DNA of 41,171 nucleotides from Ectocarpus siliculosus (Eukaryota; Sar; Phaeophyceae; Ectocarpales; Ectocarpaceae), in assembly GCA_000310025.1 (NCBI GenBank), contig FN649731.1, positions 3,825,368 through 3,866,538 on the forward strand. Direction: 5' to 3'. The notes below the pieces were generated by a model. It searched no databases and was not told where the DNA came from. It worked only from the letters and a program-made list of their open reading frames with translations. The position numbers were made by a program, and so were the translations under genes. Of this stretch, positions 31,262-40,200 are shown in pieces (position 1 is the first letter of the stretch; each line of letters starts with the position of its first letter).

Positions 31262-32972
31262 TAGACTTGGCCGCCCCATGCCGCCGGATCCGCTCTAGTC
31301 CCGAAACATGGAATACTACCACTGTTAGTGCCGGAACGTACGGCTTGGTCTTTCGCAACATGTAGCAGAGGGAGCAACAGACTATGTGTTGTCAATGACT
31401 TCGCCAATTGCCCTTGCGCACCCTCTTGTTGTGACTCTTCGCGTGCTGTGGTACAACGTGCTGACGTCGTGCGTGGTGGATTCTGCAACGAATCTACTCA
31501 TCAGATCCGAAGCCCCCAGCTTCAGCAATCGCTTTCGTCGCTCTCCCGCGCCCTAAGGGTAAGTGGGGTTCCAGGGTTGCAGTAGTCTCAGTTTTTGACT
31601 ATATGGCCGAAAGTGTGTCATTTCCTCCCCAATCATTATTGTGATCGTCGTTTCCTCCTCATTGATTGAGGGTGATCTTGATGGAGTGTCGGGTGTTAAG
31701 CGAGCACTGGGTTTGCTATCTTCACATTGAAAATCGAGATTTGCGTTCCGGCCTACGTAGCGGTTAGCCTCAACCTCTACAATTTGCTAGCAGGTTGGAG
31801 TTCGATTCTCGCTATAAATAGATTTTCTCCAGCAGTTTCCGGTGGAAAAACGATTCATTCGTGAGCACACTCGCCTCGACTTCACGTTCAACGAGGAACG
31901 GGATGGCTGCTCAGTTCCACTATTGATACCGTTCCGCCACAATTCTTCGCGGGTTTTCTTTCCACTGTATTTTTGACCAGAGGACGACCGTACGCATGTC
32001 GAAGAATTAACTAGTAGGATGGGCAGCCCTCGTTGTCGCTGGCAGCGTTGAATGTCCATTTATGGTGTGTCCTCTCGACGCGTGACGCCCCACGGCCCTT
32101 TCCTGTTCAGTCCGACAACTTCAACAACATCATGTCGAGCTTCGAGCTGGACCCTAGCAATCCTCGCAGCGCAGAAGCGATGGCGAGGGGCGATGGCGTC
32201 GAAGCCTTCGTCCAGGTGATTAGCTCGTAAAGGTGGTGCCGTGAATGCGAGCATGGTTCTCGCGGGCAACTGTGTGATGTACGGTGCTTTGAGAGTCATG
32301 CTCTAAACATCCATTCATGTTCTTTCGCAGAAGAAGTCCTGCACAGACACGTCAGAATGTAGACCCAAAACCGCGCAAGCTACTGCAGCGGCCTGACCAG
32401 TTTATGAGCGATGGGCTCTAGCTACAGTAATCGTTTGAGCTCTTTGTGCACGACAACGTCTGGAATGCACTTCGCGTTTTGCGCAGCGCCGCTCTGCAGC
32501 TGTCGTGGTGTATATGGCGACAGGTGCTGCGAGCTGTGAGGTTTGATTCAACCAGGCAGCGTACATATGCCGTCTGAAGCGCACAACGGCAGCAGCGTGA
32601 CCGTCCATAACGCTGGAGCTGTGACCTTTTTGGTGTGGGCACGACTCATAATGATGTTGTTCCTGGTCAGGCTCTGGCACATTCCGGTACGCAAAAGCGG
32701 GAGTGAGTCACACCACCAGCAACCCCGCGTATGCCGTCCAAGGCGCACTGCGTAGTCGTTCGTAAAAGCTGAATCTGTGACCTTTGTAGATGTGTGTTAT
32801 CACGGCATGTGTTTTACCTGGACAGGCTCTGGCGCACTCCGCAACGCAAAGGCGGGAGAGGGAGACCGCCGAGGCGGCGGCGGCGGCTAAGCAGGAGGGG
32901 GAAGGGGAAGGGGAAGGCGAGGGAGGTGGTGCCGGAGCAGAGGGGGAGGATGACCCAAGAAAGGAGGGATAG
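21242..32972 (+). CDS. RPN13: Proteasome ubiquitin receptor Rpn13 (ADRM1)
   Basis: Eleven exons: 21242-21301, 22361-22528, 23297-23437, 24097-24204, 24981-25118, 25826-26030, 29960-30039, 30832-30966, 31505-31558, 32111-32215, 32826-32972. They give 1341 nt, 446 aa (human ADRM1 is about 407), and all phases close. The Pru domain (about 21-135) reads SFKAGKM, ITPDLRKGTISLFKG, LMHFAWKERPSG, then RRFFYWMQDKDSDKDE and MKKVNELTNSPP, closely following ADRM1. This domain binds ubiquitin and docks on Rpn2. A Gly/Ala-rich linker (160-275) holds GLNIQNLQSILQNMGF and GLTAADFQRAMMNIAGL. The DEUBAD domain (about 301-398; LDDPEVQEALLPLLPEG, SPQLQQSLSSLSRAL, ARGDGVEAFVQ) binds the deubiquitinase UCH37. The tail is Ala/Glu/Gly-rich. 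Most introns are phase 0; intron 6 (3929 bp, phase 1) carries a TIR element. Intron 7 contains the N gap. Intron 10 contains a second copy of the start of the last exon. Confidence 0.95.
22659..23149. repeat. Hairpin and related end sequence in Rpn13 intron 2
   Basis: TACCACTCTGTGCGG at 23066 and its inverted partner ending GAACAGAGTGGTA at 23149 form a near-perfect hairpin with arms of about 40 bp. GGACCATT and CAGTCACGTTA lie close to the tip. The same end sequence, TACCACTCTGTTCG, occurs at 22659, so 22659-23149 may be one small element of about 490 bp with these termini. Confidence 0.55.
23780..23930. repeat. Three-copy minisatellite in Rpn13 intron 3
   Basis: A unit of about 50 bp, built on ACTACCACTTGTCTGATACC and ATGGACTAACAAGGCCGTTG, is repeated at about 23803, 23850 and 23890 with substitutions. 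No splice junction is included. Confidence 0.75.
24186..24640. repeat. Eight-copy tandem repeat of the Rpn13 exon 4 end plus 5' splice site
   Basis: Exon 4 ends CTCCTTTCGAGCATG, then GTGAGCGAG. The block recurs at about 24260, 24318, 24376, 24439, 24496, 24553 and 24610 as (T)GGCCTCGTTTCGAGCATGG followed by TGAGGCAG, or variants with GCGTGGTGGGG. Period is 57-63 bp. Units alternate between a CGTTTCGAGC type and a CATTTCAAGC type, giving a dimer of about 116 bp. Most extra copies retain GTGAGG right after the ATG, i.e. a potential donor. Confidence 0.92.
27301..28486. mobile_element. Non-autonomous TIR transposon with long inverted termini
   Basis: The left end (27301-27462) and the reverse complement of the right end (about 28335-28486) match over roughly 155 bp. 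They start GCACA-CTACAGGGGTCGCC and continue ATGAAACTCGCGTTTT, GGTTCGCAAA, CACTCCGT and AACGAAATTGGG. The CAGGGGTCGCC motif resembles hAT termini and the outer CACTA resembles CACTA elements, so the superfamily is open. No matching target-site duplication was found. The interior has no transposase but holds a large hairpin (27469-27709). About 1.19 kb, inside Rpn13 intron 6. Confidence 0.85.
27469..27709. repeat. Large hairpin inside the TIR element
   Basis: The arms 27469-27575 and 27603-27709 (107 bp each) are inverted copies at roughly 90 percent identity with a loop of about 27 bp. Both arms contain CTACAAGTGCACCACCCT and TACCCGGGAACAAACCATCC in opposite orientation. Each arm, read inwards, keeps an open frame VLRELIYKCTTLGLTREQTI, so they may be two copies of a coding fragment. 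Confidence 0.88.
30158..30257. other. Assembly gap of 100 N in Rpn13 intron 7
   Basis: Exactly 100 N, a conventional placeholder for unknown length. The flanks are G-rich on the right (30258-30275) and a C-run lies at 30291-30314, so the gap probably reflects unsequenced homopolymer or repeat. It lies wholly inside intron 7 and should not remove coding sequence, since exons 7 and 8 join in phase. Confidence 1.
31205..31260. repeat. CT dinucleotide microsatellite in Rpn13 intron 8
   Basis: About 27 uninterrupted CT units. They lie in the middle of the intron, roughly 245 bp before the acceptor of exon 9, so this is not the normal polypyrimidine tract. Confidence 0.98.
31741..31815 (+). other. 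tRNA-like (possible SINE head) sequence in Rpn13 intron 9
   Basis: TAGCGGTTAGCCTC (31759) resembles a pol III A box and GGAGTTCGATTCTCGC (31797) resembles a B box/T-arm, at roughly tRNA spacing. The T-stem pairs only partly and I cannot fold a complete cloverleaf, so this is not called as a functional tRNA. It could be the head of a tRNA-derived SINE. Confidence 0.25.
32557..32856 (+). repeat. Duplicated 3' splice site and start of the Rpn13 last exon
   Basis: Copy 1 (about 32557-32705) and copy 2 (about 32727-32856) share ATATGCCGTCTGAAGCGCAC / GTATGCCGTCCAAGGCGCAC, CTGTGACCTTT, then CAG|GCTCTGGC-CA-TCCG and ACGCAAA-GCGGGAG. Copy 2 contains the true start of exon 11 (32826). Copy 1 has an equivalent acceptor at 32670. 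It encodes ALAHSGTQKRE then TGA at 32704-32706, or a 32 nt mini-exon with a GTGAGT donor at 32703. Confidence 0.88.
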
Positions 32973-33179
32973 GCGGGCACAAAAAGAGAAAAAAACGAAG
33001 ATGCCTTACCTATAGTGGGCCGTAATGTACTGTAACATAAGAGAAAGCCCGATGGCGCATGGTACTTCGAAGAATCACTCCGTTGTTTCTCTGCTCGGCA
33101 AAGCAAACCGCATCGCACCAACACGGTGGTGGTGTTACATCGACTGACATGATTGACAGACACTCCCGAACACCTGCAA

Positions 33180-33649
33180 TCAGACACGTCGGGGGTCTTC
33201 AGAAGCAGGACTAAGTGCACTGGAACACGTTGCTGCGGGCAAGCTTTTTACGCACGGACCTACTTTCCCCGAGGCGCTGCGGAATCGTTCTTCTGACAGA
33301 CGGCTAATAAATAGGGCACGACGCCAACACCACCTCCGAAAGTCCCAACACCGCGAGAAACACGAACATCCTACGGCAGGGACAACGCACCGAAGCCGGG
33401 GGAAGACGATCGCTGGACCTAACCTATCCGGCCTTTTGGGCAAGTATCCCCCCTCATTGCACACCAAGGAACCATCAATCAACGGCCCGACACGCAAACG
33501 CCGTTCTCAAGGGGAAAAACGTCTTCACTCCAGATGTCATGGTGCAACATTTCTCCCGTTCAGAGAAAAAGGCAAAGGGTAAAACTAACTCACGCATGGA
33601 GTTGATAGCTTTCTCGAGGCGCCCATCTACTTTGGTGGCAAGCCGTGCT
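33180..33649 (-). CDS. Candidate last two exons of an unrecognised minus-strand gene
   Basis: On the minus strand CCCACAG precedes an exon at 33649-33594 (frame ARLATKVDGRLEKAINSM) with a strong GTGAGT donor. A CTGTCAG acceptor then opens an exon at 33292-33180 (QERFRSASGKVGP...DPRRV, stop). The two join in phase. The product is not recognised. This gene would converge on Rpn13 with about 200 bp between stop codons. Whether it belongs to the same gene as the polyglutamine exons at 36-38 kb is unknown; I see no secure exons in between. Confidence 0.35.
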
Positions 33650-36061
33650 CTGTGGGCGAAGCACGAGGGGATGAGACAAGTGGGTTCAGCAGCCTTCTCG
33701 TGTTGGGAAAGGGGCTGCCAACGAAAAACTCCCGCTGAAACCCGAGGCATGATTTTTTGACTTCATACATACCGGCTTCTTTTTTTAGCATCTTTTCGTT
33801 TTCCATAGGCAGCAACGCAGAAACACGTTTGTATACACGCAAGTTTGGGAAGCCAAAACTGAAGGACGGCCTTGGCGGGAAATCCAACTCCTCGTGCATG
33901 CAAGTGTACAGCTGCTTCAGGCAACGAACGGCATTATTTGAACGGCCGCGAAAAGTAAACGAACACCGCCGAGCCAGCAAGAAGAATTTCAAAGCCCCCG
34001 GGTCCACAAATGATATGAGCACATTCCGTGCAGCACATTGTGCAATGGGTCTGGTGGCTTCGATAGTTGTTAGATGTTCCATACTGTAATCACCCAACCA
34101 CGGGGCACGGAAAACCCCCCTTCTGTTGTAGATTGAAGTACTGTAGCACCCTGACAAACATAAGGTGACAGACGGCGCGTTTTGACTCTCTCCATACAAA
34201 ATGAATGAACAACGACGCTTGCTACCCGGCATCCCAAGACCGAATGAATATCCCAAACCTGGCACGTCCGGAAGCACACGAAACAAGTCCTACAGGCAGA
34301 ACAGGAGGGGATTCCGTCCGTTGCGAAAGGATCTTCGTCTGCAAAACATCACCACCAACACATCACACTCCGCCATGGTACGCCATGTGGTTTCTCAGGC
34401 CGATACCGTCTCCAATTGATTCATCACCCGCATATGAAAAGGTTACGATGTTGCAAACAAAGAAAGGTACACATAATAAGAACCTCGAGCAACGAACACA
34501 ACCGTACGCCACAGCAAAGGCAAGGATGGGGACAACAACACGACCGGTCTCCCTTGGTGGCCGAAAGTGGGGTCTACCGCGCCACGCAGCTTGGGTGCTA
34601 CACGCCACTTGGTGGGCGGCGCAACAATCTTACAGGTAGGTGTAGTCTAGCCCTTTGGAGTATATTGTATGATGTTTGGGACCCGTGACTCCCATCCTCG
34701 ACATGGATATGGCGCGAGCGCGTCTGGTCGGCTGTTTCCGTCTCGAAACGCAAACCGCCTCTCAGAACACGAACACAAAAATACAACGTCCCTTCCGCGC
34801 CGCTCGGCGAACACGCGCCCGTAAGGCTACAACTGTATCCCAAATGCCTAGGCGCGCATCGGGCAACATCAACATCGCTATGACAAATCGAATCGAGCGC
34901 GAACGACCCAACGAAGGGAAAGAAAGGCAAAGCTACTATCTACCTCGAAAGGATACATCCTTCCACACCGACACAAGCGCCAGGGGTCCCCAATCGTCTA
35001 CATTCTGTTCCGTTTTGACTCGAGAGTGTTACGAAAATGATTGTGGCTCCAAGTACACACATAAAAAACACTTGTATCGCCACCCAGACATCGCACGTTG
35101 TCCAAATCGGACAGAATACACACACACCAGCACGGCACGGCAAGCATCATCCCGAAAAAAAACAGTTTACCGCTCCTTAGGGGATGGCGCAAGCAGAGGC
35201 TCACATCGAACGACCTATAAAACGACACGCGGATCACAGCCAAGTACGTAAACTCTAAAAAAAACACCTGTAAATGTTCTGGAAAGGACTGAAGTAATTG
35301 AAAAAATCGACAACAAAAGTCGAGAAGTGACGCCCACTGGCTTGCTGAAGTGCGGATCACAGCCAAGTAAGAAAGCACTGCAAAATCCACCCGGAAGTGT
35401 GTACTGAAAAGGACTGATGTAATTGAAAAAATGAACAACAAAACTCGAGAAGTGACGCCCAGTGACTTGTCGACTTCACGACCCAACCACCCTCCAACGT
35501 ACAGCCTCGTCTAAGGAGACGACAACTTCACCAACAAGCAGGGATATAATATGTACACCTCGGGCAGCCAACACACTCATGATGGACGTATGACGGCACG
35601 ACAAAAAGGGATGTACTCATAAAACATTTCAACTGCAACACGCACCCAAACGGAAGCACACACGCTACAATACCCACGCTTGTGCCACGACGGGGCAAGA
35701 AACAAACGAGAAAGCAATACCTCACCAATCCCCTGGAAAAATCACCCACGCGAATACGCGAATACGAAGGGGAGGGGGGACCAAGGACATCAAGGCACCA
35801 CAAAAGTAGAACCCACGAGCGCCGATACACAACCGTATCCGGCGTTTTTTTTTTTTTTACTCTTTCGCAACAGACAGTCGAGCGAAACTGAAACAAAATC
35901 ACCACAATCGATCGGTGAAAGGAAAGGGAACAACAAAAACACAAACCTCCAAATCCTTTGACTGCCGTTGTAGTTAGCAGCCTGCATACAGGAAACAGCA
36001 CACGTTCCCTCCCTTCCCCCCCCGTCTCAAAGCCGCGTCCTGCTGGTCAGGCCAGCGAGGT
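33650..36061. other. Stretch without a secure gene; one tandem duplication
   Basis: No exon series stands out on either strand. A plus-strand frame (34676-35251, 191 codons) is open but Thr/Arg/Asn-rich and is probably fortuitous. A two-copy tandem repeat lies at about 35229-35351 and 35352-35470. Both copies start CGGATCACAGCCAAGTA and share AAAGGACTGA-GTAATTGAAA and CGAGAAGTGACGCCCA. If the minus-strand gene at 36-38 kb extends to 33180, this is its intron space. Confidence 0.4.
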
Positions 36062-36430
36062 CTACCTGCGGCCACAGGCCGCCACAGAGGACTCGTGGAA
36101 GTCATTGTCTGACCCTGCCCCGCCACCATCGCTCAGTCTGCCGCTGCCCCCCCTCCCCCTACCCACACCACCGCTCCTCCCACCCCTGCCACTGGAGCTC
36201 AACTTGTGTGGCGCTGCGGACCCAGGCTTGCTCCTGCGCTTCGAGGCTGGGTTGTGAGGCGAGACGTTAGTGGCGGTCCTCCCGCCACTGCCTGCCTGTC
36301 GGTCGGTCGGTCGGTGGAGGAGGGGAAGCGAATGCGCCGTCGCCAGAGCTTCCCTGAGCCCGTCCAAGCGCGAAGTTTGGCGATGAACCCACGCGCAGGC
36401 CGGTCGTCTTCGTTCCTTGTTGCTGCTCGA

Positions 36431-36492
<62 letters not shown>

Positions 36493-37140
36493 TGCCGCCG
36501 CCGCTGCTGCTGAATCCTGTGTCCTTCCAGCGCAGTTGCGGCCCAAGTCAGGAGGTCGGAGGTGGGTACCATGTCACCCCCACCCATCGAACCCCCCTTC
36601 ACCCGCCCGCCACGGGCACCACCGCCGGCCTCCTCCTCGTCGGAGCTGCTGCTCACCACGAGCGGGTCGGTCGACCCACCACCGCGCCGGCCCGTCGAAG
36701 GCGGCGGCGGGGCGGTATTGTTGTCAGCAACACTCGGCGAGGAGGGTTTGGCGTTGCCCGAGTCCCTAATGCCAGAGACCTTGCCCGCCTCCTTGCTCCT
36801 GGCGGCGTCCTTCGCCGGTTTGCGACCACTCGTCGCCGTTTCGCGACCGCCGCCAGCTCCGCCCTCCTTCCGGACACCGACTGCTGTGGTCCCGGCCTTC
36901 CCCTTGCCGTTCCCCGGTTGCGTGGTCGCTCCTGCCGTCTCGGTGGCGGAGGAGGCGGCCCTCGCCGGTTTGCGACCCTAATGTCGCCATTTTGCGACCG
37001 CCGTCTGTGCCCCCTGCTCTCCCCTTGCCCTTCCCCGGTGTCGTGGTCGCTGCTGCTGTCTCGGAGGCGGCGGAGGCCGTGGTGGAAGCGGCAAGCCTGC
37101 CCTCGTCGGTGTCGCCAAGCATGTAACCACTCTTTTTGCC
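36062..37140 (-). pseudogene. Low-complexity polyglutamine exon with frame breaks
   Basis: After a GGTGTCAG acceptor the minus strand reads GKKSGYMLGDTDEGRLAAS, then Ala/Thr/Gly/Lys-rich repeats with GRKPAR and GRKPAK motifs. These are followed by SSSSDEEEAGGGARGG, a tract of about 19-20 Gln from (CAG)n (36432-36490) and TGLRVGSSPNFALGRAQGSS, then a Gly/Ser/Arg-rich end (SDNDFHESSVAACGRR, stop). The natural reading changes frame twice. The first change is near 36985, where one of two internal repeats has an extra base relative to the other. The second is near 36290-36315, at a (GACC)n microsatellite. Basic AT-hook-like GRKP motifs and acidic/Ser clusters suggest a nuclear protein, but no family is recognised. 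Marked pseudogene because of the breaks; sequencing error or a living, variable gene remain possible. Confidence 0.4.
36432..36490. repeat. CTG/CAG triplet repeat (polyglutamine tract)
   Basis: About 19-20 CTG triplets on plus, CAG on minus. In the minus frame that continues from SSSSDEEE and TWAATALEGHRIQQQ it encodes glutamine. Other frames would give polyserine or polyalanine. Confidence 0.95.
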
Positions 37141-37371
37141 CTGACACCGCTGACGAGCAAAAATGCGACGACAAAAACAAGATTATCGGCGGAGCGTGGG
37201 CAAAAACATGAAAAAAAAGGGGGACTTGTTGCGGACCATGTGAGTTAATCGACCCTTGCGAACGAGCATTAATCGCGGGCAAGAAAGAGCCTACAGCCTT
37301 TGTCAACAAGACTATTGAATTAAGAAAAAAAACTCTTCGGTTCCTGGCTTGCGTGATGAAAGACAACTCAC

Positions 37372-37487
37372 GCCTGTCCGTGGAGAACGATGTTCGTCTC
37401 CACATGGCTCGCCGTCAGCCTGAAGACGGCGAGGCAGGAGTCCTCGAACGGACACTCAGCGGCCTGGTGCTTGGCCCCTTCGAACGT
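37372..37487 (-). CDS. Candidate internal exon of the same minus-strand gene
   Basis: An AACCCAG acceptor opens TFEGAKHQAAECPFEDSC... and continues LAVFRLTASHVETNIVLHGQ to a strong GTGAGT donor (GGACAGGC|GTGAGT). The composition is that of a folded domain, unlike the low-complexity exon that follows. Family not recognised. With the GTGAGT donor the exit phase does not lead into GKKSGYML at 37140; using GC one codon earlier would. Confidence 0.45.
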
Positions 37488-37749
37488 CTGGGTTGACACC
37501 CTCGTCCTGCTAGGAGCACTATCCAGGGGCCGGCTGTTCTGCGCGCGACCAATCGGTCGTCCTGCCCCCCTCCCTGTAGGGGCGTTTTTTTTCGCAGACT
37601 GGTCGCGGGCTGTGTCAGGGAAGAAAAAGGTGTTGTATACACTGCCCGGGAACCAATGCTTCTTACAGGACACACACGTAGTATCAGGAGACACCCACAA
37701 CTTTTTTTTACCCTGTCATGACCGCACGACACCACCCAAGAGCCTAAGT

Positions 37750-38173
37750 GATTAAAAAACAAACGCGTTGCGGGAAACAAAAAGCCTCGAACAAACAGCA
37801 GAAGATGCTGGGGGCCACTCATTCGACGCCTCACTTTCGCCGTGGATCACGGAGCCGGACTTCCGCAGGTTCCCGCCTCCTCCCGACAGGGAGCTGTCGC
37901 GAGTGCACGGGGGATCGGCCATCTTCTCGATGTCCGTGTTGTTGAGGTGGGACACCGGGGACCCGTTCGAGTTCTGCTTTAGCTCGCCGAGTATAGAGTC
38001 CTCAGCTCCTTCTTGCGGTGGGTAGCACGGTCTTCCGAAGCTGTTCGAAGGTCTTCGGGTGCACCTTCCTGGTAGACGGGGCATGCGCATAACCAGGGGT
38101 CGGCCGATGGGAAACCAGGTCTGCACACCCCCAGCACGGGATCTATACCCATGCCATCGCACACAACGAACAT
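37750..38173 (-). CDS. Candidate upstream exon(s) of the minus-strand gene, with a probable frameshift
   Basis: A minus frame at about 38000-37770 reads DSILGELKQNSNGSPVSHLN then NTDIEKMADPPCTRDSSLSG and SGSVIHGES, and looks genuine. Just upstream another frame reads KVHPKTFEQLRKTVLPTARR and ends at a TGA near 38000. Removing one base there would fuse the two. A CTACCAG acceptor lies just before the KVHPK segment. A Met at 38173 (MFVVCDGMGIDPVLG) opens a third frame. No protein family recognised. The start and the exact exon borders are uncertain. Confidence 0.35.
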
Positions 38174-39031
38174 CTTTCAAGCTGACACTGACGGATAACA
38201 AAAAATGTTTTTCTTTCCCCTACCCCACAAAGGAAGGTTGATTCCCTGTACTGTTTTTTCGTGTTTCAGGTTGCCCTCGGATTGAACAGTCCGGCACGTC
38301 AGTGTCAAACACCATTTCAAGAAGCACGTCAGCGGTGAAAAGCTGTTTCTGAGGTTGAACCAACCGCATGTCAGCACAACAAGATGGAGCACACACACTC
38401 ACAACAGCTTACGGCGGGTAGCTTTACGGTTGGTTGCTGTACGATATCAGGGAAGCGCTCAGTGACGTAGGGGGTTGAAGTGGGAGACGACAACAAGCAC
38501 CAACGGCGAGGATTGCGCGTGAGGCAGCTTCTTTTCGGCTTTCATTTTGTTTTTTTGCCTTTTACCTCACTCCGCGCAACGGGGGATGATCGCACCACGT
38601 TGTGTTAAAATGGTCAAGCTTCCTCGAGGCAGTTACACAGTGCTTACAACTGTCTCTGGAAGTGAAAGCACCAGAAAATAAATTAAGTCATACGTAGCTG
38701 TCATCCGTACGCAAGGAAGTAAGCACAAGATGCCGAACACCCTTAGCAGGATGCAGCTCACCCTTCATGCGACTCGCCAAATACCTCACGGCGCTTCGCG
38801 CTTGGTGATGTGAGAGCCTGGTCCGGTGAGAACCCGGCGTGCTCCGTCCCGGCTTTGTAGGGATGCGAGGTCAATGGTCAAACGACTACGGCATGCACGA
38901 CTATGAGTATGAGTACACCCCCCTCTTTTCAACGATGTAAGACTGAATCTAATGCTCCACCATTTGCTTTTCTGAACACATCGACGACAATAGAACGACT
39001 GTTTCTCTCGTGATTCGTGGGCGCGCGGGGG
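38174..39031. other. Intergenic region with an inverted copy of the dispersed repeat
   Basis: No coding exon recognised. 38740-38930 is an inverted copy of the repeat at 18703-18895, running from CCTTAGCAGGATGCAGC to ATGAGTACACCCCCC. In this orientation the element ends in a C-run. Confidence 0.6.
38740..38930 (-). repeat. Inverted full-length copy of the G-tract/TACTCAT repeat
   Basis: The sequence contains AAATACCTCACGGCGCTTCG, GTGAGAGCCTGGTCCGGTGA, GCTCCGTCCCGGCTTTGTAG, GAGGTCAATGGTCAAACGAC and TACGGCATGCACGACTATGA, then GTACACCCCCC. It is the reverse complement of 18703-18895 with few differences, implying recent mobility or exchange. Confidence 0.85.
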
Positions 39032-39192
39032 TTATAAAAGCCGAAATCAAACCATTAGACTAGTCAGCGCTGACTAGTCAATGGTTTGATTTCGGCTTCT
39101 ATAAAAGGTCACGAACCCCACAACTAACTTTTATTGAAGCCGAAATCAAACCATTGACTAGTAGTCTAATGGTTTGATTTCGGCTTCTATAA
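39032..39192. repeat. Pair of long palindromes sharing one 20-bp arm sequence
   Basis: Palindrome 1 (39032-39104) is centred on CAGCGCTG and palindrome 2 (39131-39192) on GACTAGTAGTC. All four arms contain AGCCGAAATCAAACCATT, ending outwards in TATAA and inwards in GACTA. Each palindrome has just one bulge (TTAGAC versus TTGAC) and one mismatch. The two outermost arms share TTAGAC and the two innermost share TTGAC, so the whole block is also symmetrical. Spacer of 26 bp (39105-39130). Confidence 0.95.
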
Positions 39193-39699
39193 GGGTGCGA
39201 TTTTATTTAGTTGTGTACACTCTCTTCTCTATATCCAAGCAGCAGCATTTATGGCGACTAGGAACAGCGGCCAGTTCATTCGAAAATAACAATATGCCAA
39301 TAACAGGCGTCTTGCGGAACGCCTCTCTCAGTGGCGGCGAAAGCCGACAAAAAGCTTGTACATACATTATTTACTGCTGCTGTGCCACACGCATTGTGTA
39401 CATTTAAGATAACTCCTAACGCCTGCCTGCGGTGCAGATATAGAAACGTACCATGCTGAAAGGAACGACATTCTAGCCGGCACAAACCCCCCCTGCTTGT
39501 AGTTGGCGCCGCGATGTTTGTGTTTCGTGTGTGTTTTATTACAATGGGCCGCGGAGCGCGAAGTGCGACCGTTATTTTCCCTCCGCCCCAGGAGAGATAA
39601 AACAAAAAACAGGCTCTGTCTACCAGGGGCCCAAGTTTCTAAAAGCCATCGCCTGAATTTTCCCTCCTTTTCGACCCGCAGAGGTCTATTGGAGCACCG

Positions 39700-40200
39700 A
39701 TTGACGATCTGCTGGCTTACGACGAAGAAAAAAAATAGGGTGTTCTTCACCACGCCGGTTTGGCCGTGCTCGGACAGTAGATGGTCGTGCTTCACAGGCA
39801 TTTGTACCCGAAAACCGTAGGAGATACTCACCCCCATCCCCGGGGAGTTGTCCAGGTAATGGACGAACAAAAACTCGGAGATCTCCCGCACATACACACG
39901 CAGTCACGCAGTTTGGAACAGAGGAAGCACTCAGCTAAACACGCGACACCACTGGGAGGGGCAAGACAGCACTGGCGGGGGGAGGGAGCCATACACACAG
40001 TTCGTGGCGGATGCCATTGACATTGCTGTTGATTCGGTGTGTGGGGAGGGATCATCGGTAAACCAAACCTACCTGCGCTTGGGGCGAAAAAGCTACAAGA
40101 CTGATGCTCACGGCGGATTCTTTCAGGCTGTCCCAGACCCTCGCGCTCGTTATTTCTGAGCGTCCTACAGGCTCCTGGTCTGTGTCAACTACCACACAAG
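39700..40200 (-). CDS. Exon-like segments of an unrecognised minus-strand gene (partial)
   Basis: Three segments on the minus strand read like exons. The first ends at 40073 (EITSARVWDSLKESAVSISL...QAQ) with donor GTAGGT. The second is 39882-39832 (ISEFLFVHYLDNSPGMG), with donor GTGAGT and acceptor GCGGGAG. The third begins after a T-tract and GTAAGCCAG at about 39707 (QIVNRCSNRPLRVEKEGKFR). All join at phase 0. I do not recognise the protein, and no start or stop can be fixed. Confidence 0.35.

Noticed and set aside
36206-37211. Plus-strand Leu/Ala/Pro-rich frames up to 264 codons
   Set aside because: Complement of the CAG-rich minus-strand exon. The poly-Leu/poly-Ala readings are shadows of the triplet repeat.
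39832-39882. Assignment of ISEFLFVHYLDNSPGMG to a TFIID TAF1-like protein
   Set aside because: Only a loose resemblance over a few residues; not enough sequence to name a family.
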